Positions 1-6,547 of a DNA stretch of 14,760 nt are shown one piece after another. The notes below the pieces were generated by a model that was given only the letters and a program-made list of their open reading frames with translations, ran no database searches and had not been told where the DNA came from. Position numbers and translations under genes: made by a program. Position 1 is the stretch's first letter, and each line of letters begins with the position of its first letter. Origin of the DNA: Burkholderiales bacterium (lineage in GTDB: Bacteria; Pseudomonadota; Gammaproteobacteria; Burkholderiales; Casimicrobiaceae); the NCBI GenBank assembly GCA_031283405.1, contig JAITBX010000040.1, positions 1 through 14,760 of the forward strand, written 5' to 3'.

Positions 1-66
1 CCGCTGCAATCCGATTTGACGCATCGGACAGAAATACAAAATGTTGCCGCGTGGTTTGCGCGCTAG
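1..66 (+). CDS. surE: 5'/3'-nucleotidase SurE, C-terminal fragment
   Basis: Only the last 21 codons and the TAG stop (64-66) are in the window; the gene starts outside it. Reading from base 1 in frame 1 gives PLQSDLTHRTE followed by IQNVAAWFAR. This matches the conserved end of SurE, where a 'TPLQxDLT' strand is followed by an amphipathic helix ending in W. SurE is a metal-dependent survival phosphatase acting on nucleoside monophosphates (family knowledge). The next gene is pcm, and surE-pcm-nlpD is a standard proteobacterial order, which supports the call. The fragment contains no catalytic residues, so the assignment rests on this short tail plus context. Confidence 0.72.
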   Translation, partial: PLQSDLTHRTEIQNVAAWFAR

Positions 67-118
67 AGTCATTCTCAACGATAAAGACAGAGATTGCGAT
101 CGTTTCAACGGCGTCGGA

Positions 119-760
119 ATGACCTCGCCGCGAACGCGAGCGCGGATGGTGGCGCGGCTGCGCGAGAAGGGCATTCGTGACGAAACCGTGCTGGCGGCGA
201 TGAACGCAGTGCCGCGCCACATTTTCGTCGAAGAAAGTCTGGCGAGTCGCGCTTACGACGACACGCCGTTACCGATCGGCTACGGCCAAACCATTTCGCA
301 GCCGTGGGTGGTGGCGCGAATGACGGAGTTGGCGCGCGCCGGCAAGCCGCTGCGAACGGTTCTCGAAATCGGTTCCGACAGCGGCTATCAGACGGCGGTG
401 CTGGCGCTGGCGGCCGAGCATATTTATACCGTCGAACGCATCGGCGCACTGGTCGCCCAAGCGCGACGACATCTGCGCGAATTGAAATTGACCAACGTGG
501 CGATCAAGCACGGCGACGGCAGCGCGGCGATGGATGAATCGCTGCAAGTTGACGCCATTGTGGTGACCGCCGGCGCGACAGCGTTGCCGGAAGCGCTGCT
601 CGCGCACCTCGAAATCGGCGGGCGGATGGTCGTGCCGCTGGCCGTGGAAGGTCGCGCCGAACTGCAACGATTAACGGTGATCGAGCGTACTGCCAACGGC
701 TTCAAGGAGCAGACGCTGGAGGCGGTTCGATTTGTCCCGCTGTTGCCAGGAACGGCGTGA
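119..760 (+). CDS. pcm: Protein-L-isoaspartate O-methyltransferase
   Basis: Uses S-adenosylmethionine to methylate L-isoaspartyl residues in damaged proteins, the first step of their repair; a cytosolic enzyme. From the chosen start it is 213 aa, normal for bacterial Pcm. Visible motifs: LPIGYGQTISQPWVVARM at about 51-68 (with the conserved Ser60), SAM motif I VLEIGSDSGYQTAVLA at 81-96, the acidic VERI at 105-108, HGDG at 131-134, and DAIVVTAGA then GGRMVVPL at 145-174. The frame is open up to an ATG at 41, but that segment overlaps surE and adds 26 residues unlike the family, whereas MTSPRTRARM at 119 is the usual beginning. Odd: the glycine-rich loop reads G-S-D-S-G where the family normally has G-T-G-S-G (Asp87 for Gly). 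It starts 52 bases after the surE stop and probably shares its transcript. Confidence 0.93.
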   Translation: MTSPRTRARMVARLREKGIRDETVLAAMNAVPRHIFVEESLASRAYDDTPLPIGYGQTISQPWVVARMTELARAGKPLRTVLEIGSDSGYQTAVLALAAEHIYTVERIGALVAQARRHLRELKLTNVAIKHGDGSAAMDESLQVDAIVVTAGATALPEALLAHLEIGGRMVVPLAVEGRAELQRLTVIERTANGFKEQTLEAVRFVPLLPGTA

Positions 761-840
761 ACGGTGTATAAGGCCACTATTCGATACTTTTTTCTTTTGA
801 TGTTATGAATGCTGTTTTATTTTTCTCTGCGACTGAACCC

Positions 841-1845
841 ATGTTTTTTCATCATGAGCGATGGGGCGCGAAAGCGTTGACTGCGCTGTTTTTGATGGCG
901 GCGCTGGCCGGCTGCTCGACAACCAAACAAGCGCCGGTTGAAGAGCGTCAGCCGAAGATCGACGATCGCGTCACCATCGGGCAGCGCGTGCTGGTGACGG
1001 CGGGCGCTACGGCTACGCCGCAGACGATGACCGGCAAAACGTACACCGTGCGTCAGGGTGACACGCTGTTTTCCATCGCGCAGAAAAACGCTGTCGATCA
1101 ACGTGAATTGGCCGAATGGAACAACATCACCGATCCGTCGAAACTGAGCGCCGGACAAGTGCTGCAATTGACGCCGCCGGACGGCAAGGCGACAAACTCA
1201 AGTGTGACCACCGCGCCGCTGCAAACCGTGCCGCCAGTTGCCGGCGGTAGCGGCGGAACGATGGCGGCCTCGACAACAAGAGCGTCCGGCAACGTCAAAA
1301 CCGAACCGAAAGCGGAAAAGCAACCGTATTCGGAACAAGCGTTGATGGCGATGAATCGCGCCAACGAAGGTGCGACGGGAACGAACACTTCGACGGCAAC
1401 AACGACAAGCACAACAGCAAACACAACGACGGCATCGCCCACCACGCCGCCGCCCACGACGACTGCTACTGCTGACGGCATCAAGTGGTCGTGGCCGACG
1501 CAAGGGAAAGTAACTTCGACGTTTTCGGAGAAAGCCAACTTCAAAGGAATCGACATCGTCGGTAACGCCGGACAGCCGGTCGTCGCCAGCGCGACCGGAA
1601 AGGTGGTCTATGTCGGTTCAGGACTGCGCGGCTACGGAAAACTGGTGATCGTCAAACACAACGAAACTTTTTTGTCGGTCTATGCGCACAACCGCGAAGT
1701 GCTCGTTCAACTGGGACAGCAAGTCAAGAGCGGCCAGAAAATCGCCGAGATGGGCAACACCGACACCGATCAGGTGAAACTGCATTTTGAAATTCGCAAA
1801 GCCGGTGACCCGGTCGATCCGATGCAGTATTTGCCGCCGAGGTGA
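841..1845 (+). CDS. nlpD: NlpD-like LysM/M23 lipoprotein, amidase activator
   Basis: An envelope lipoprotein that, by family knowledge, activates peptidoglycan amidases (AmiC type) at division. From ATG 841 it is 334 aa: a signal peptide with lipobox LAGC (Cys25), a LysM peptidoglycan-binding domain at about 67-111 (YTVRQGDTLFSIA to SAGQVLQL), a Thr/Ala/Pro-rich linker at about 180-212, and a C-terminal LytM/M23 domain at about 214-332. The metal site is degenerate: the first His of HxxxD is Phe (FKGID, F234) and the HxH motif reads KLH (K313). This is the non-catalytic pattern of NlpD/EnvC and argues against hydrolase activity. An in-frame ATG at 805 would add 12 residues. Neither start has a clear ribosome site; I prefer 841 because it gives a normal lipoprotein signal length. 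rpoS does not follow. Confidence 0.9.
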   Translation: MFFHHERWGAKALTALFLMAALAGCSTTKQAPVEERQPKIDDRVTIGQRVLVTAGATATPQTMTGKTYTVRQGDTLFSIAQKNAVDQRELAEWNNITDPSKLSAGQVLQLTPPDGKATNSSVTTAPLQTVPPVAGGSGGTMAASTTRASGNVKTEPKAEKQPYSEQALMAMNRANEGATGTNTSTATTTSTTANTTTASPTTPPPTTTATADGIKWSWPTQGKVTSTFSEKANFKGIDIVGNAGQPVVASATGKVVYVGSGLRGYGKLVIVKHNETFLSVYAHNREVLVQLGQQVKSGQKIAEMGNTDTDQVKLHFEIRKAGDPVDPMQYLPPR

Positions 1846-1884
1846 AATCATTGACCGGAACCGGCTTGCCTTTTCTATTCTGCC

Positions 1885-1910
1885 GTAGGGGACGCCGCCT
1901 TCGGCGTCCC
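1885..1910 (+). repeat. REP palindrome, family A, copy 1
   Basis: GTAG head followed by a perfect 9-bp stem: GGGACGCCG (1889-1897), loop CCTT, CGGCGTCCC (1902-1910). It differs from copy 3 at only two loop positions out of 26. A 5' GTAG/GTGG tetranucleotide before a hairpin is the known hallmark of RAYT-recognised REPs. On the minus strand it encodes the last residues of the truncated RAYT frame. It lies 40 bases after the nlpD stop, so it may also act as an RNA hairpin for that transcript. Confidence 0.75.
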
Positions 1911-2058
1911 GTTTGTGTCTTTCAGTTCAATCATCAAAACCAAATGAATGTGATTCGGCATAATCACATATTCGGGAACGGACACATCGGGGTTCGTTTT
2001 TGGAATGTTTTCAATAAATGTTTTAACCGTTTCGCCGCATTCCGATAATTTTACGAAC

Positions 2059-2084
2059 GGGACGCCGTGGGCGGCGGCTCCTAC
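2059..2084 (-). repeat. REP palindrome, family A, copy 2 (inside RAYT frame)
   Basis: On the minus strand this reads GTAG, then an imperfect version of the family A stem-loop ending CGGCGTCCC. Compared with copy 3 it has two changes, both in the left arm. It lies in the RAYT reading frame without breaking it and encodes the peptide VGAAAHGVP between the FCTKNRR strand and the downstream helix. It is inverted relative to copies 1 and 3. Confidence 0.72.
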
Positions 2085-2219
2085 GGAAATCGTGCCCATT
2101 ATTTCACGCCGGTTTTTTGTGCAAAAGGTTATAAAATATGTGCCGTTTTGACTGTAATCATAATTTTGCAGGCGACGAGATTTTCGTTTCGACAATTCTT
2201 TCACACACATGTCTCTTTC

Positions 2220-2245
2220 GTAGGGGACGCCGCCCACGGCGTCCC
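2220..2245 (+). repeat. REP palindrome, family A, copy 3
   Basis: GTAG head, then GGGACGCCG (2224-2232), loop CCCA, CGGCGTCCC (2237-2245): a perfect 9-bp stem. It is followed at once by GTTTTTC, so on the plus strand it also has the form of an intrinsic terminator that could stop nlpD read-through. It sits just upstream of the RAYT start on the minus strand. Confidence 0.75.
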
Positions 2246-2264
2246 GTTTTTCAAATCCCGTTCC

Positions 2265-2963
2265 TCAAACAATCTCTACTCTCAACATCCCCAATCCGTC
2301 GATGCCGCCTTCAATGATATCGCCGCGCACGACTGCGCCGACGCCGGAGGGCGTGCCGGTGAAAATCAAATCGCCCGGTTGCAATTCAAAGAAATGCGAC
2401 AGGTGCGCGATGGTTTCCGGCACTGACCAAGTGAGTTGATCGATGTTGCTGCGTTGCCGGTCTTTGCCGTTGACTTGCAGCCAGATGCCGGCTTTCGACG
2501 GATGGCCGCATTGAGCGACAAGATGCAGCGGCGCGATCGGCGCCGAGCGGTCAAAAGCTTTGCTGACTTCCCACGACACATTCGCTTCGCGTATTTTCGC
2601 TTGCAGGTCGCGGCGGGTCATGTCGAGGCCGACGGCGTAGCCGCACACATGATCGAGGGCGCGTTCGACCGCAATGTTGTGTCCCGCCTTGCCGATGGCG
2701 ACGACTAGTTCGATTTCGTGATGAAAATTTTCGGTTTGCAACGGATAAGGAAGTTGCGGCGTTTGACCGGCGGGCACGGGCACGACGGCATCCGCCGGTT
2801 TGCAGAAGAAAAAGGGCGGCTCGCGGTCGGGGTCGGCACCCATTTCGCGGGCGTGTTCGGCGTAATTTCTGCCGACGCAGTAGATGCGATGAACAGGAAA
2901 GCGGGCGCTGCCGTCGGCAACAGGAACGGCGCTGACCGGCGCCGGAGGAAACAGGTCTTTCAA
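2265..2963 (-). CDS. Fumarylacetoacetate hydrolase family protein
   Basis: A 232-aa FAH-fold enzyme, probably hydrolysing a C-C bond in a 2,4-diketo acid. The segment FPVHRIYCVGRNYAEHAREM at 22-41 and PFFFCKPADAVV at 50-61 resemble fumarylpyruvate hydrolases, but substrate cannot be fixed from sequence. Metal ligands are visible as HHEIEL (Glu83, Glu85) and GLDMTRRDLQ (Asp114); K135 in SKAFDRSAPI and the TGTPSGVG loop at 202-209 are also family features. Translation starts at TTG 2963, preceded by a perfect AAGGAG six bases upstream. No other aromatic-degradation gene is nearby, so it may serve general clearance of keto acids. It converges on nlpD across the REP element. Confidence 0.88.
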   Translation of the reverse strand: MKDLFPPAPVSAVPVADGSARFPVHRIYCVGRNYAEHAREMGADPDREPPFFFCKPADAVVPVPAGQTPQLPYPLQTENFHHEIELVVAIGKAGHNIAVERALDHVCGYAVGLDMTRRDLQAKIREANVSWEVSKAFDRSAPIAPLHLVAQCGHPSKAGIWLQVNGKDRQRSNIDQLTWSVPETIAHLSHFFELQPGDLIFTGTPSGVGAVVRGDIIEGGIDGLGMLRVEIV

Positions 2964-2975
2964 GGTGATCTCCTT
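2961..2975 (-). promoter_or_regulatory. Strong ribosome site deciding a TTG start
   Basis: On the minus strand AAGGAG (2975-2970), six bases (ATCACC) and TTG (2963-2961). No ATG in the frame gives the complete FAH N-terminus, so this site fixes the start. The same AAGGAG-6-TTG arrangement recurs before the binding-protein gene at 6560. Confidence 0.75.
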
Positions 2976-3039
2976 GTAAGCGAATAATTTGTTGCTAGTG
3001 GTAAGGGCATTCCAGGTATATGATACTTGATCTCCGATG

Positions 3040-3052
3040 CCCGATCATCGGG
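3040..3052. promoter_or_regulatory. Short palindrome between divergent genes
   Basis: CCCGAT-C-ATCGGG is a perfect 6-bp inverted repeat in the 133-base gap between the divergent FAH-family and DUF486 genes. The position suits an operator, but 13 bases is short and could arise by chance. I see no convincing -35/-10 pair placed around it. Confidence 0.2.
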
Positions 3053-3096
3053 TTTCGTGAACCATTCTTTTTTCTTTCAAAAGTTTTCAAATCATC

Positions 3097-3444
3097 ATGT
3101 TTGACAGAACTGTCGTCATTACCGTGCTCATGCTTGCGGCCTCCAATGTGTTCATGACCATCGCTTGGTACGCGCATTTGAAGAACTTGCTCTCCAAAGC
3201 GTGGTGGATTGCGGCGCTCATTTCATGGGGCATCGCGTTGTTTGAGTACCTGCTTCAAGTTCCGGCCAATCGCATCGGCTACACCGTGCTGTCGTTGCCG
3301 CAACTCAAAATTCTTCAGGAAGTCATTACGCTTTCCGTATTCATTCCGTTTTGTATGTTGTACATGAACCAGCCCTTGAAGCTCGATTTTCTCTGGGCGG
3401 GGTTGTGCTTGGTGGGCGCGGTGTACTTTATTTTTCGCGCTTGA
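3097..3444 (+). CDS. DUF486 family small membrane protein
   Basis: A 115-aa inner-membrane protein of the DUF486 family, related to small multidrug/DMT-type proteins; no function is established for the family that I can name. Four hydrophobic segments are visible, at about 5-25, 32-52, 70-90 and 96-114. Family signatures are ASNVFMTIAWYAHLK (15-29), SWGIALFEYLLQVPANRIGY (43-62), QLKILQEVIT (69-78) and LCLVGAVYFIF near the end. Length is normal for the family. ATG 3097 has no clear ribosome site, but the next in-frame starts would remove the first membrane segment. It is divergent from the FAH gene and converges on ric. Confidence 0.88.
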   Translation: MFDRTVVITVLMLAASNVFMTIAWYAHLKNLLSKAWWIAALISWGIALFEYLLQVPANRIGYTVLSLPQLKILQEVITLSVFIPFCMLYMNQPLKLDFLWAGLCLVGAVYFIFRA

Positions 3445-3459
3445 TTTCTGCAAAGATTC

Positions 3460-3482
3460 GGGCGACCACAGGTCGCCCCCAC
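3460..3482 (-). repeat. REP palindrome, family B, copy 1
   Basis: Read on the minus strand: GTGG head, then GGGCGACC, loop TGT, GGTCGCCC (3478-3460), a perfect 8-bp stem. It lies between the convergent DUF486 and ric stops. No T-run follows on either strand, so it is more like a REP than an intrinsic terminator, though the hairpin could still stabilise both messages. It matches the unit at 12182-12204 closely. Confidence 0.6.
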
Positions 3483-3493
3483 GCGAAACTGCC

Positions 3494-4165
3494 CTAAGCC
3501 AAGCGTTTGAACAAAATATTGTTCTCCAAATGAATGTGTTGATGGATGTCGTCCTCAATCTCCTGCAAAGTCCGATAGAGGTTCGCGTAGCTCATGCACG
3601 CGTCGGGCGGCAGAACGTAATCGCGGCTGATCGCGCGGATGTTATCGAGCAGTCTGCCGACGCTCTCGTGTTCACTCTCAATGCTCTCCATCAATGAGGC
3701 GATTTTCCTGCCGCTGCGGTTCGCAAATTCAGGAAATAGCAGGGTTTCTTCCTTGATGAGGTGCTGTTCCAAATCGGTTTTCATGGCGCCGAACGATTTG
3801 AAAGCTTCGTACAATTCGGGATGCTGCGCGCCGTGCACCCGCAAAACTTTCAGAAACAGCGCGAGCGTTTCCGGCAAAGATTTTCGCAGATACTCGTGAT
3901 GCCTTGTCACGATGTGCTCGGCTAGCGCCGCCGGCTTCATGTCCAGAAAGTTGATTTCTCCGGCGTGGTTGCCGGCGTTTTCTGATTCCGCTTTCAGCGT
4001 CGCCAGCCTCTCCGCAAACTGCTCGGGAGAAACCTTTTTCCGGCGTAGCGCTTCGGCCAAATCGTCCTTTCCGTTGCAGCAAAAGTCGATGCCTATTTCC
4101 TTGAAAAGGGCGGTTGACTTGGGTTCTTTGGCTGCCATTTCGCCTACGGTCATGTTGAAAGCCAT
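3494..4165 (-). CDS. ric: Iron-sulfur cluster repair di-iron protein Ric/YtfE
   Basis: Repairs Fe-S clusters damaged by nitric oxide or oxidants, in the cytosol. The protein is 223 aa, close to the E. coli YtfE length. An N-terminal ScdA_N-type domain (about 1-60) carries the GIDFCCNG motif with Cys29-Cys30. The rest is a hemerythrin-like four-helix bundle. All six di-iron ligands of YtfE can be placed with a constant offset of +6: His90, His135, Glu139, His166, His210 and Glu214 (LEQHLIKEE, SEHESVG, HIHLENN). Start ATG 4165 has AAGGAG (4179-4174) eight bases upstream. I see no convincing NsrR or FNR palindrome upstream. Confidence in function is high because every ligand is conserved. Confidence 0.94.
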   Translation of the reverse strand: MAFNMTVGEMAAKEPKSTALFKEIGIDFCCNGKDDLAEALRRKKVSPEQFAERLATLKAESENAGNHAGEINFLDMKPAALAEHIVTRHHEYLRKSLPETLALFLKVLRVHGAQHPELYEAFKSFGAMKTDLEQHLIKEETLLFPEFANRSGRKIASLMESIESEHESVGRLLDNIRAISRDYVLPPDACMSYANLYRTLQEIEDDIHQHIHLENNILFKRLA

Positions 4166-4303
4166 GTTTTTAACTCCTTGCCTTTACGTTACCTTTACGG
4201 CTCTCTGGAGACGGTTCGTATAAAATAGAGCCAAGCGAAGAACCTGCTGCCGATCTTGAAGGGATTATTTTACAACGATAACTTGTATTTGTGATGAAAC
4301 AAA

Positions 4304-4837
4304 TTGAAAAACGTTGAACAAAAATTTTTTGCGTTGCCGAGCGCCGGCCGCCGCCGCTTTCTCGCGGCGGCAGTAACGATGCTTTTTGTAACTGCCTGCG
4401 GCGGCAAGGAGAGGCGACCGGACAGTGTCAGATCGGAAGCGGCAAACTTGCCGGCTTCCGAAAAAGGGCAGGAAGTCGTGTTTTATGCGCTGAGTTTGCT
4501 CGATACCGGCTACCGCTTCGGCGGTAGGAATCCGCAGGCCGGATTCGATTGCAGCGGAATGGTGAGTTACATTTACGCGCAGGCGGCGAACATCAAAGTC
4601 AGCGGCAGCGCGGCGGATATTGCCAGACAGGGAACGCCGATTGAGCGCAACCGGATGCGGCCGGGCGATCTGGTTTTTTTCAATACGCGCCATCGCGCTT
4701 TTTCGCATGTCGGCATTTACATCGGCGACAACCGTTTCATTCATGCGCCTTCAACCGACGGCAAAGTGCGTATCGACGATCTCGACAGCCGCTATTTCGC
4801 CAAACGGTTTGAAGCGGCGCGAGCGTATTTCGAGTGA
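4304..4837 (+). CDS. NlpC/P60 family lipoprotein endopeptidase
   Basis: A 177-aa envelope lipoprotein with a C-terminal NlpC/P60 cysteine peptidase domain, probably cutting peptidoglycan stem peptides or crosslinks (MepS/Spr-like). The signal peptide RRRFLAAAVTMLFVTAC ends in a VTAC lipobox (Cys32). The catalytic triad is visible: Cys83 in FDCSGM, His135 in SHVGIYIG and His147 in FIHAPS. The domain covers about 55-175, typical for the family. The only start codons that retain the signal peptide are TTG 4304 and TTG 4334; neither has a good ribosome site, so the start is uncertain. The ATG at 4294 is in another frame and stops at once. A TATAAAAT box at 4219-4226 could serve as a -10 element. 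Confidence 0.9.
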   Translation: MKNVEQKFFALPSAGRRRFLAAAVTMLFVTACGGKERRPDSVRSEAANLPASEKGQEVVFYALSLLDTGYRFGGRNPQAGFDCSGMVSYIYAQAANIKVSGSAADIARQGTPIERNRMRPGDLVFFNTRHRAFSHVGIYIGDNRFIHAPSTDGKVRIDDLDSRYFAKRFEAARAYFE

Positions 4838-4897
4838 TAAAAGCGTTTGATTTTTTCAAATGAATTTTTTAAACAGCAGATGAATTGGGAGTGAGCG

Positions 4898-5821
4898 ATG
4901 AACAACGTCAAAGTTTTTTTGCTTCTTGCGTGTGTAGTGGCGCTCACCGGCTGCGCCACCGGTCAGGGGTTGTGGGATTATCTTTTGCACGGCAATGGCG
5001 GGAACTATAAAAAGTACTACTACCCGATGCCGGAGATGACTCCGGAACGCATTGCCGAGCTGCGCGCCGCGCCGCCGACCGAAATGCCGTTGATACAGCG
5101 CACACAAATGAACGAGCGCGGCGCGGCCACTGTGGAGTTGGCAGAGCATGGTTTTGTCGAAATCGGCAGTTCCTTTTTCGAGCAGTGCACGGAGTATTCG
5201 CCTGAAACCAAAGACGCCCTGGTGCATGCTCGTCTTATCGGCGCGGATTTGGCGCTTGTTGCCGAACCTCAGTATCTCAACAAAACCTATTCATGGACGG
5301 AGGATGTTTACGAAGACGAGCAGGTTTACGTGGGGAACGATAAAGACGGCAAGCCCATCTACGAGACTCGGTCGGTTTATGTCAGAACGGATAACCACAC
5401 TTGCTATTACTATGATTACGGCGCAGAGTTTTTTATAAAGGCAAAGCCGGATAAGCTCGGCTCTCTTGCCGCAGCCTCAACGACGCAGAGCGCGCCGCCT
5501 CTCTCGCCATCGGCCTTGCCTGCTGACGCGGGACATGGTGAAGAACTGGTAGCGAAAAACATCTGCAACGCTTGCCACGCAGTCGATAAGGCGCGGATCG
5601 GCCCATCTTATCAAGATATAGCTGCCAAATACGCCGGCAACGCTACGGCGCCGGCGCAAATGGCCGAACGCATCAAGAAAGGCAGTAGCGGCGTTTGGGG
5701 GGCGGTGACGATGCCGCCGCAACCGAATATATCGGACGAAGACATCAAGGCGATGGTCGGGTATGTGATGTCGCAGAAAAAACAATGGAGCTTGTTTCGA
5801 TATAAAGCGCGAATTGGTTGA
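4898..5821 (+). CDS. Lipoprotein with C-terminal cytochrome c domain
   Basis: 307 aa in two parts. A signal peptide with lipobox LTGC (Cys19) anchors it in an envelope membrane. Residues about 25-185 form a domain I cannot name: a YKKYYYPMPEMTPE stretch, then GFVEIGSSFFEQC, ALVHARLIGADLALV and a Tyr/Asp/Glu-rich segment through 130-180. A Ser/Ala/Pro linker (about 188-210) joins it to a class I cytochrome c domain: haem motif CNACH at 223-227 and a likely axial Met272 in AVTMPPQPNISDEDI, ending in the usual GYVMSQ helix. It should therefore bind one haem c outside the cytoplasm; the redox partner is unknown. A GGGAG ribosome site precedes ATG 4898. It follows the NlpC/P60 gene by 60 bases in the same direction. 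The haem domain call is firm; the N-terminal role is open. Confidence 0.85.
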   Translation: MNNVKVFLLLACVVALTGCATGQGLWDYLLHGNGGNYKKYYYPMPEMTPERIAELRAAPPTEMPLIQRTQMNERGAATVELAEHGFVEIGSSFFEQCTEYSPETKDALVHARLIGADLALVAEPQYLNKTYSWTEDVYEDEQVYVGNDKDGKPIYETRSVYVRTDNHTCYYYDYGAEFFIKAKPDKLGSLAAASTTQSAPPLSPSALPADAGHGEELVAKNICNACHAVDKARIGPSYQDIAAKYAGNATAPAQMAERIKKGSSGVWGAVTMPPQPNISDEDIKAMVGYVMSQKKQWSLFRYKARIG

Positions 5822-5843
5822 CGCAGGAGTGGGAGAGGGGATT

Positions 5844-6488
5844 TCAATACTCCACCGGCAACGGATCAAGCGAGCGCCACAGATACCATGTGGCGACGCT
5901 GCGATAAGGCCGCCACGGTTCGGCTAGCGCTTGCATTTCGTCGAGACTGAGATCGTCTTCGCCTGCGTAGTGCAGTCGTACCGCTTTTTGCAAGCCGAAG
6001 TCGGCAATCGGAAAAACATCGGCACGCAGTTCGTGAAACATCAAAAACATTTCCGCTGTCCAGCGGCCGATGCCTTTGACGGTGACGAGCGCTTCGATCA
6101 GCGCTTCGTCGGCCAGCGTTTTCCATGTTGCGGGATTCAGCGTTCCGTCGGCGAAACGGCGGGCGAGGTCTTGCATATATTCGGCTTTGCGCTGCGACAA
6201 TCCGGCGTGGCGCAACGTGTCCGGCGTCAACGCGGCGACGACGGCCGGCGCGACTTCGGGAAAGGCAACCTCGGCGTGAGCGGGATCGACGGCGGTGACG
6301 AAGCGTCGCCAAACGGCGTCCGCCGCCTTGACTGAAATCTGCTGACCGACGATGGCGCGGGCGAGCGCGGTGAAGGCGTCGCTGCGGCGGCGCAGATGAA
6401 ATTCCGGATAGGCGGCGATCAGGCCGTACAACACGGGATCGCAGCGCGACAGCGCGCGGACGGCGCGATCCCAGTAATCGGGTTTCAT
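5844..6488 (-). CDS. DNA-3-methyladenine glycosylase II (AlkA-like)
   Basis: A base-excision glycosylase of the HhH-GPD superfamily that removes alkylated bases. 214 aa from ATG 6488, whose MKPDYWDRAV start is typical of the short beta-proteobacterial form lacking the N-terminal domain of E. coli AlkA. Visible: AIVGQQISVKAADAVWRRF (45-63), LSQRKAEYMQDLA (97-109), the helix-hairpin-helix LVTVKGIGRWTAEMFLMF (134-151) and the catalytic Asp163 in FPIADFGLQKAV. The residue before it is Ala where many relatives have Asp, which is not essential. The C-terminus PYRSVATWYLWRSLD is also conserved. An upstream ATG at 6515 would add nine residues without a ribosome site. It is divergent from the transporter operon and converges on the cytochrome gene with 22 bases between. 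Confidence 0.9.
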   Translation of the reverse strand: MKPDYWDRAVRALSRCDPVLYGLIAAYPEFHLRRRSDAFTALARAIVGQQISVKAADAVWRRFVTAVDPAHAEVAFPEVAPAVVAALTPDTLRHAGLSQRKAEYMQDLARRFADGTLNPATWKTLADEALIEALVTVKGIGRWTAEMFLMFHELRADVFPIADFGLQKAVRLHYAGEDDLSLDEMQALAEPWRPYRSVATWYLWRSLDPLPVEY

Positions 6489-6547
6489 GGAGAATTTCCG
6501 TTGGGAAAAATCCAATGGTACATTATTGCGTGGCGAAGCTTACCGGC

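Larger units (their letters stand above)
1875..2210 (-). pseudogene. RAYT (Y1 transposase family), 3'-truncated
   Basis: From ATG 2210 the frame gives 111 aa. The N-terminus SKRKSRRLQNYDYSQNGTYF then ITFCTKNRR is typical of REP-associated tyrosine transposases of the Y1/IS200 superfamily. The metal-binding HUH motif is present as VIMPNHIHLVLMIE (His87, His89). Family members run to roughly 150-200 aa and carry the catalytic Tyr in a helix after the HUH motif. Here the frame enters REP copy 1 about 10 residues after HUH, translates it as TPKAASPTAE and stops, so the catalytic Tyr is missing. A second REP (2059-2084) is translated in frame as VGAAAHGVP. An upstream in-frame ATG at 2237 lies within REP copy 3 and is unlikely to be the start. 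Most likely inactive in DNA cleavage; a DNA-binding remnant is possible but unproven. Confidence 0.75.
1885..2245. mobile_element. REP-bounded element carrying a truncated RAYT
   Basis: A 361-base block fills the gap between the convergent nlpD and FAH-family genes. It begins and ends with the same 26-base palindromic unit in direct orientation (1885-1910 and 2220-2245) and has a third, inverted copy inside (2059-2084). The interior is visibly more AT-rich than the flanking genes and encodes the front part of a RAYT transposase on the minus strand. REP/RAYT pairs are a known domesticated relative of IS200/IS605 elements. I infer that this is a remnant or a non-autonomous derivative. Ends are set at the outer palindromes; I saw no target-site duplication. 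Confidence 0.62.

Noticed and set aside
41..118. Upstream ATG (41) as the start of pcm
   Set aside because: The 26 extra residues overlap the surE tail and do not resemble Pcm; the family N-terminus begins at 119.
1549..1845. NlpD as an active M23 peptidase
   Set aside because: Two of the metal-binding His positions are replaced (Phe and Lys), as in known non-catalytic NlpD proteins.
1842..2048. Plus-strand small open frame after nlpD
   Set aside because: It runs through the REP and antisense to the RAYT fragment and shows no features of a real protein.
3460..3482. Bidirectional intrinsic terminator between DUF486 and ric
   Set aside because: The stem is good, but no T-run follows on either strand, and the GTGG head and match to 12182 favour a REP.
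4166..4303. NsrR or FNR operator upstream of ric
   Set aside because: I looked for the expected palindromes on both strands and found no convincing match.
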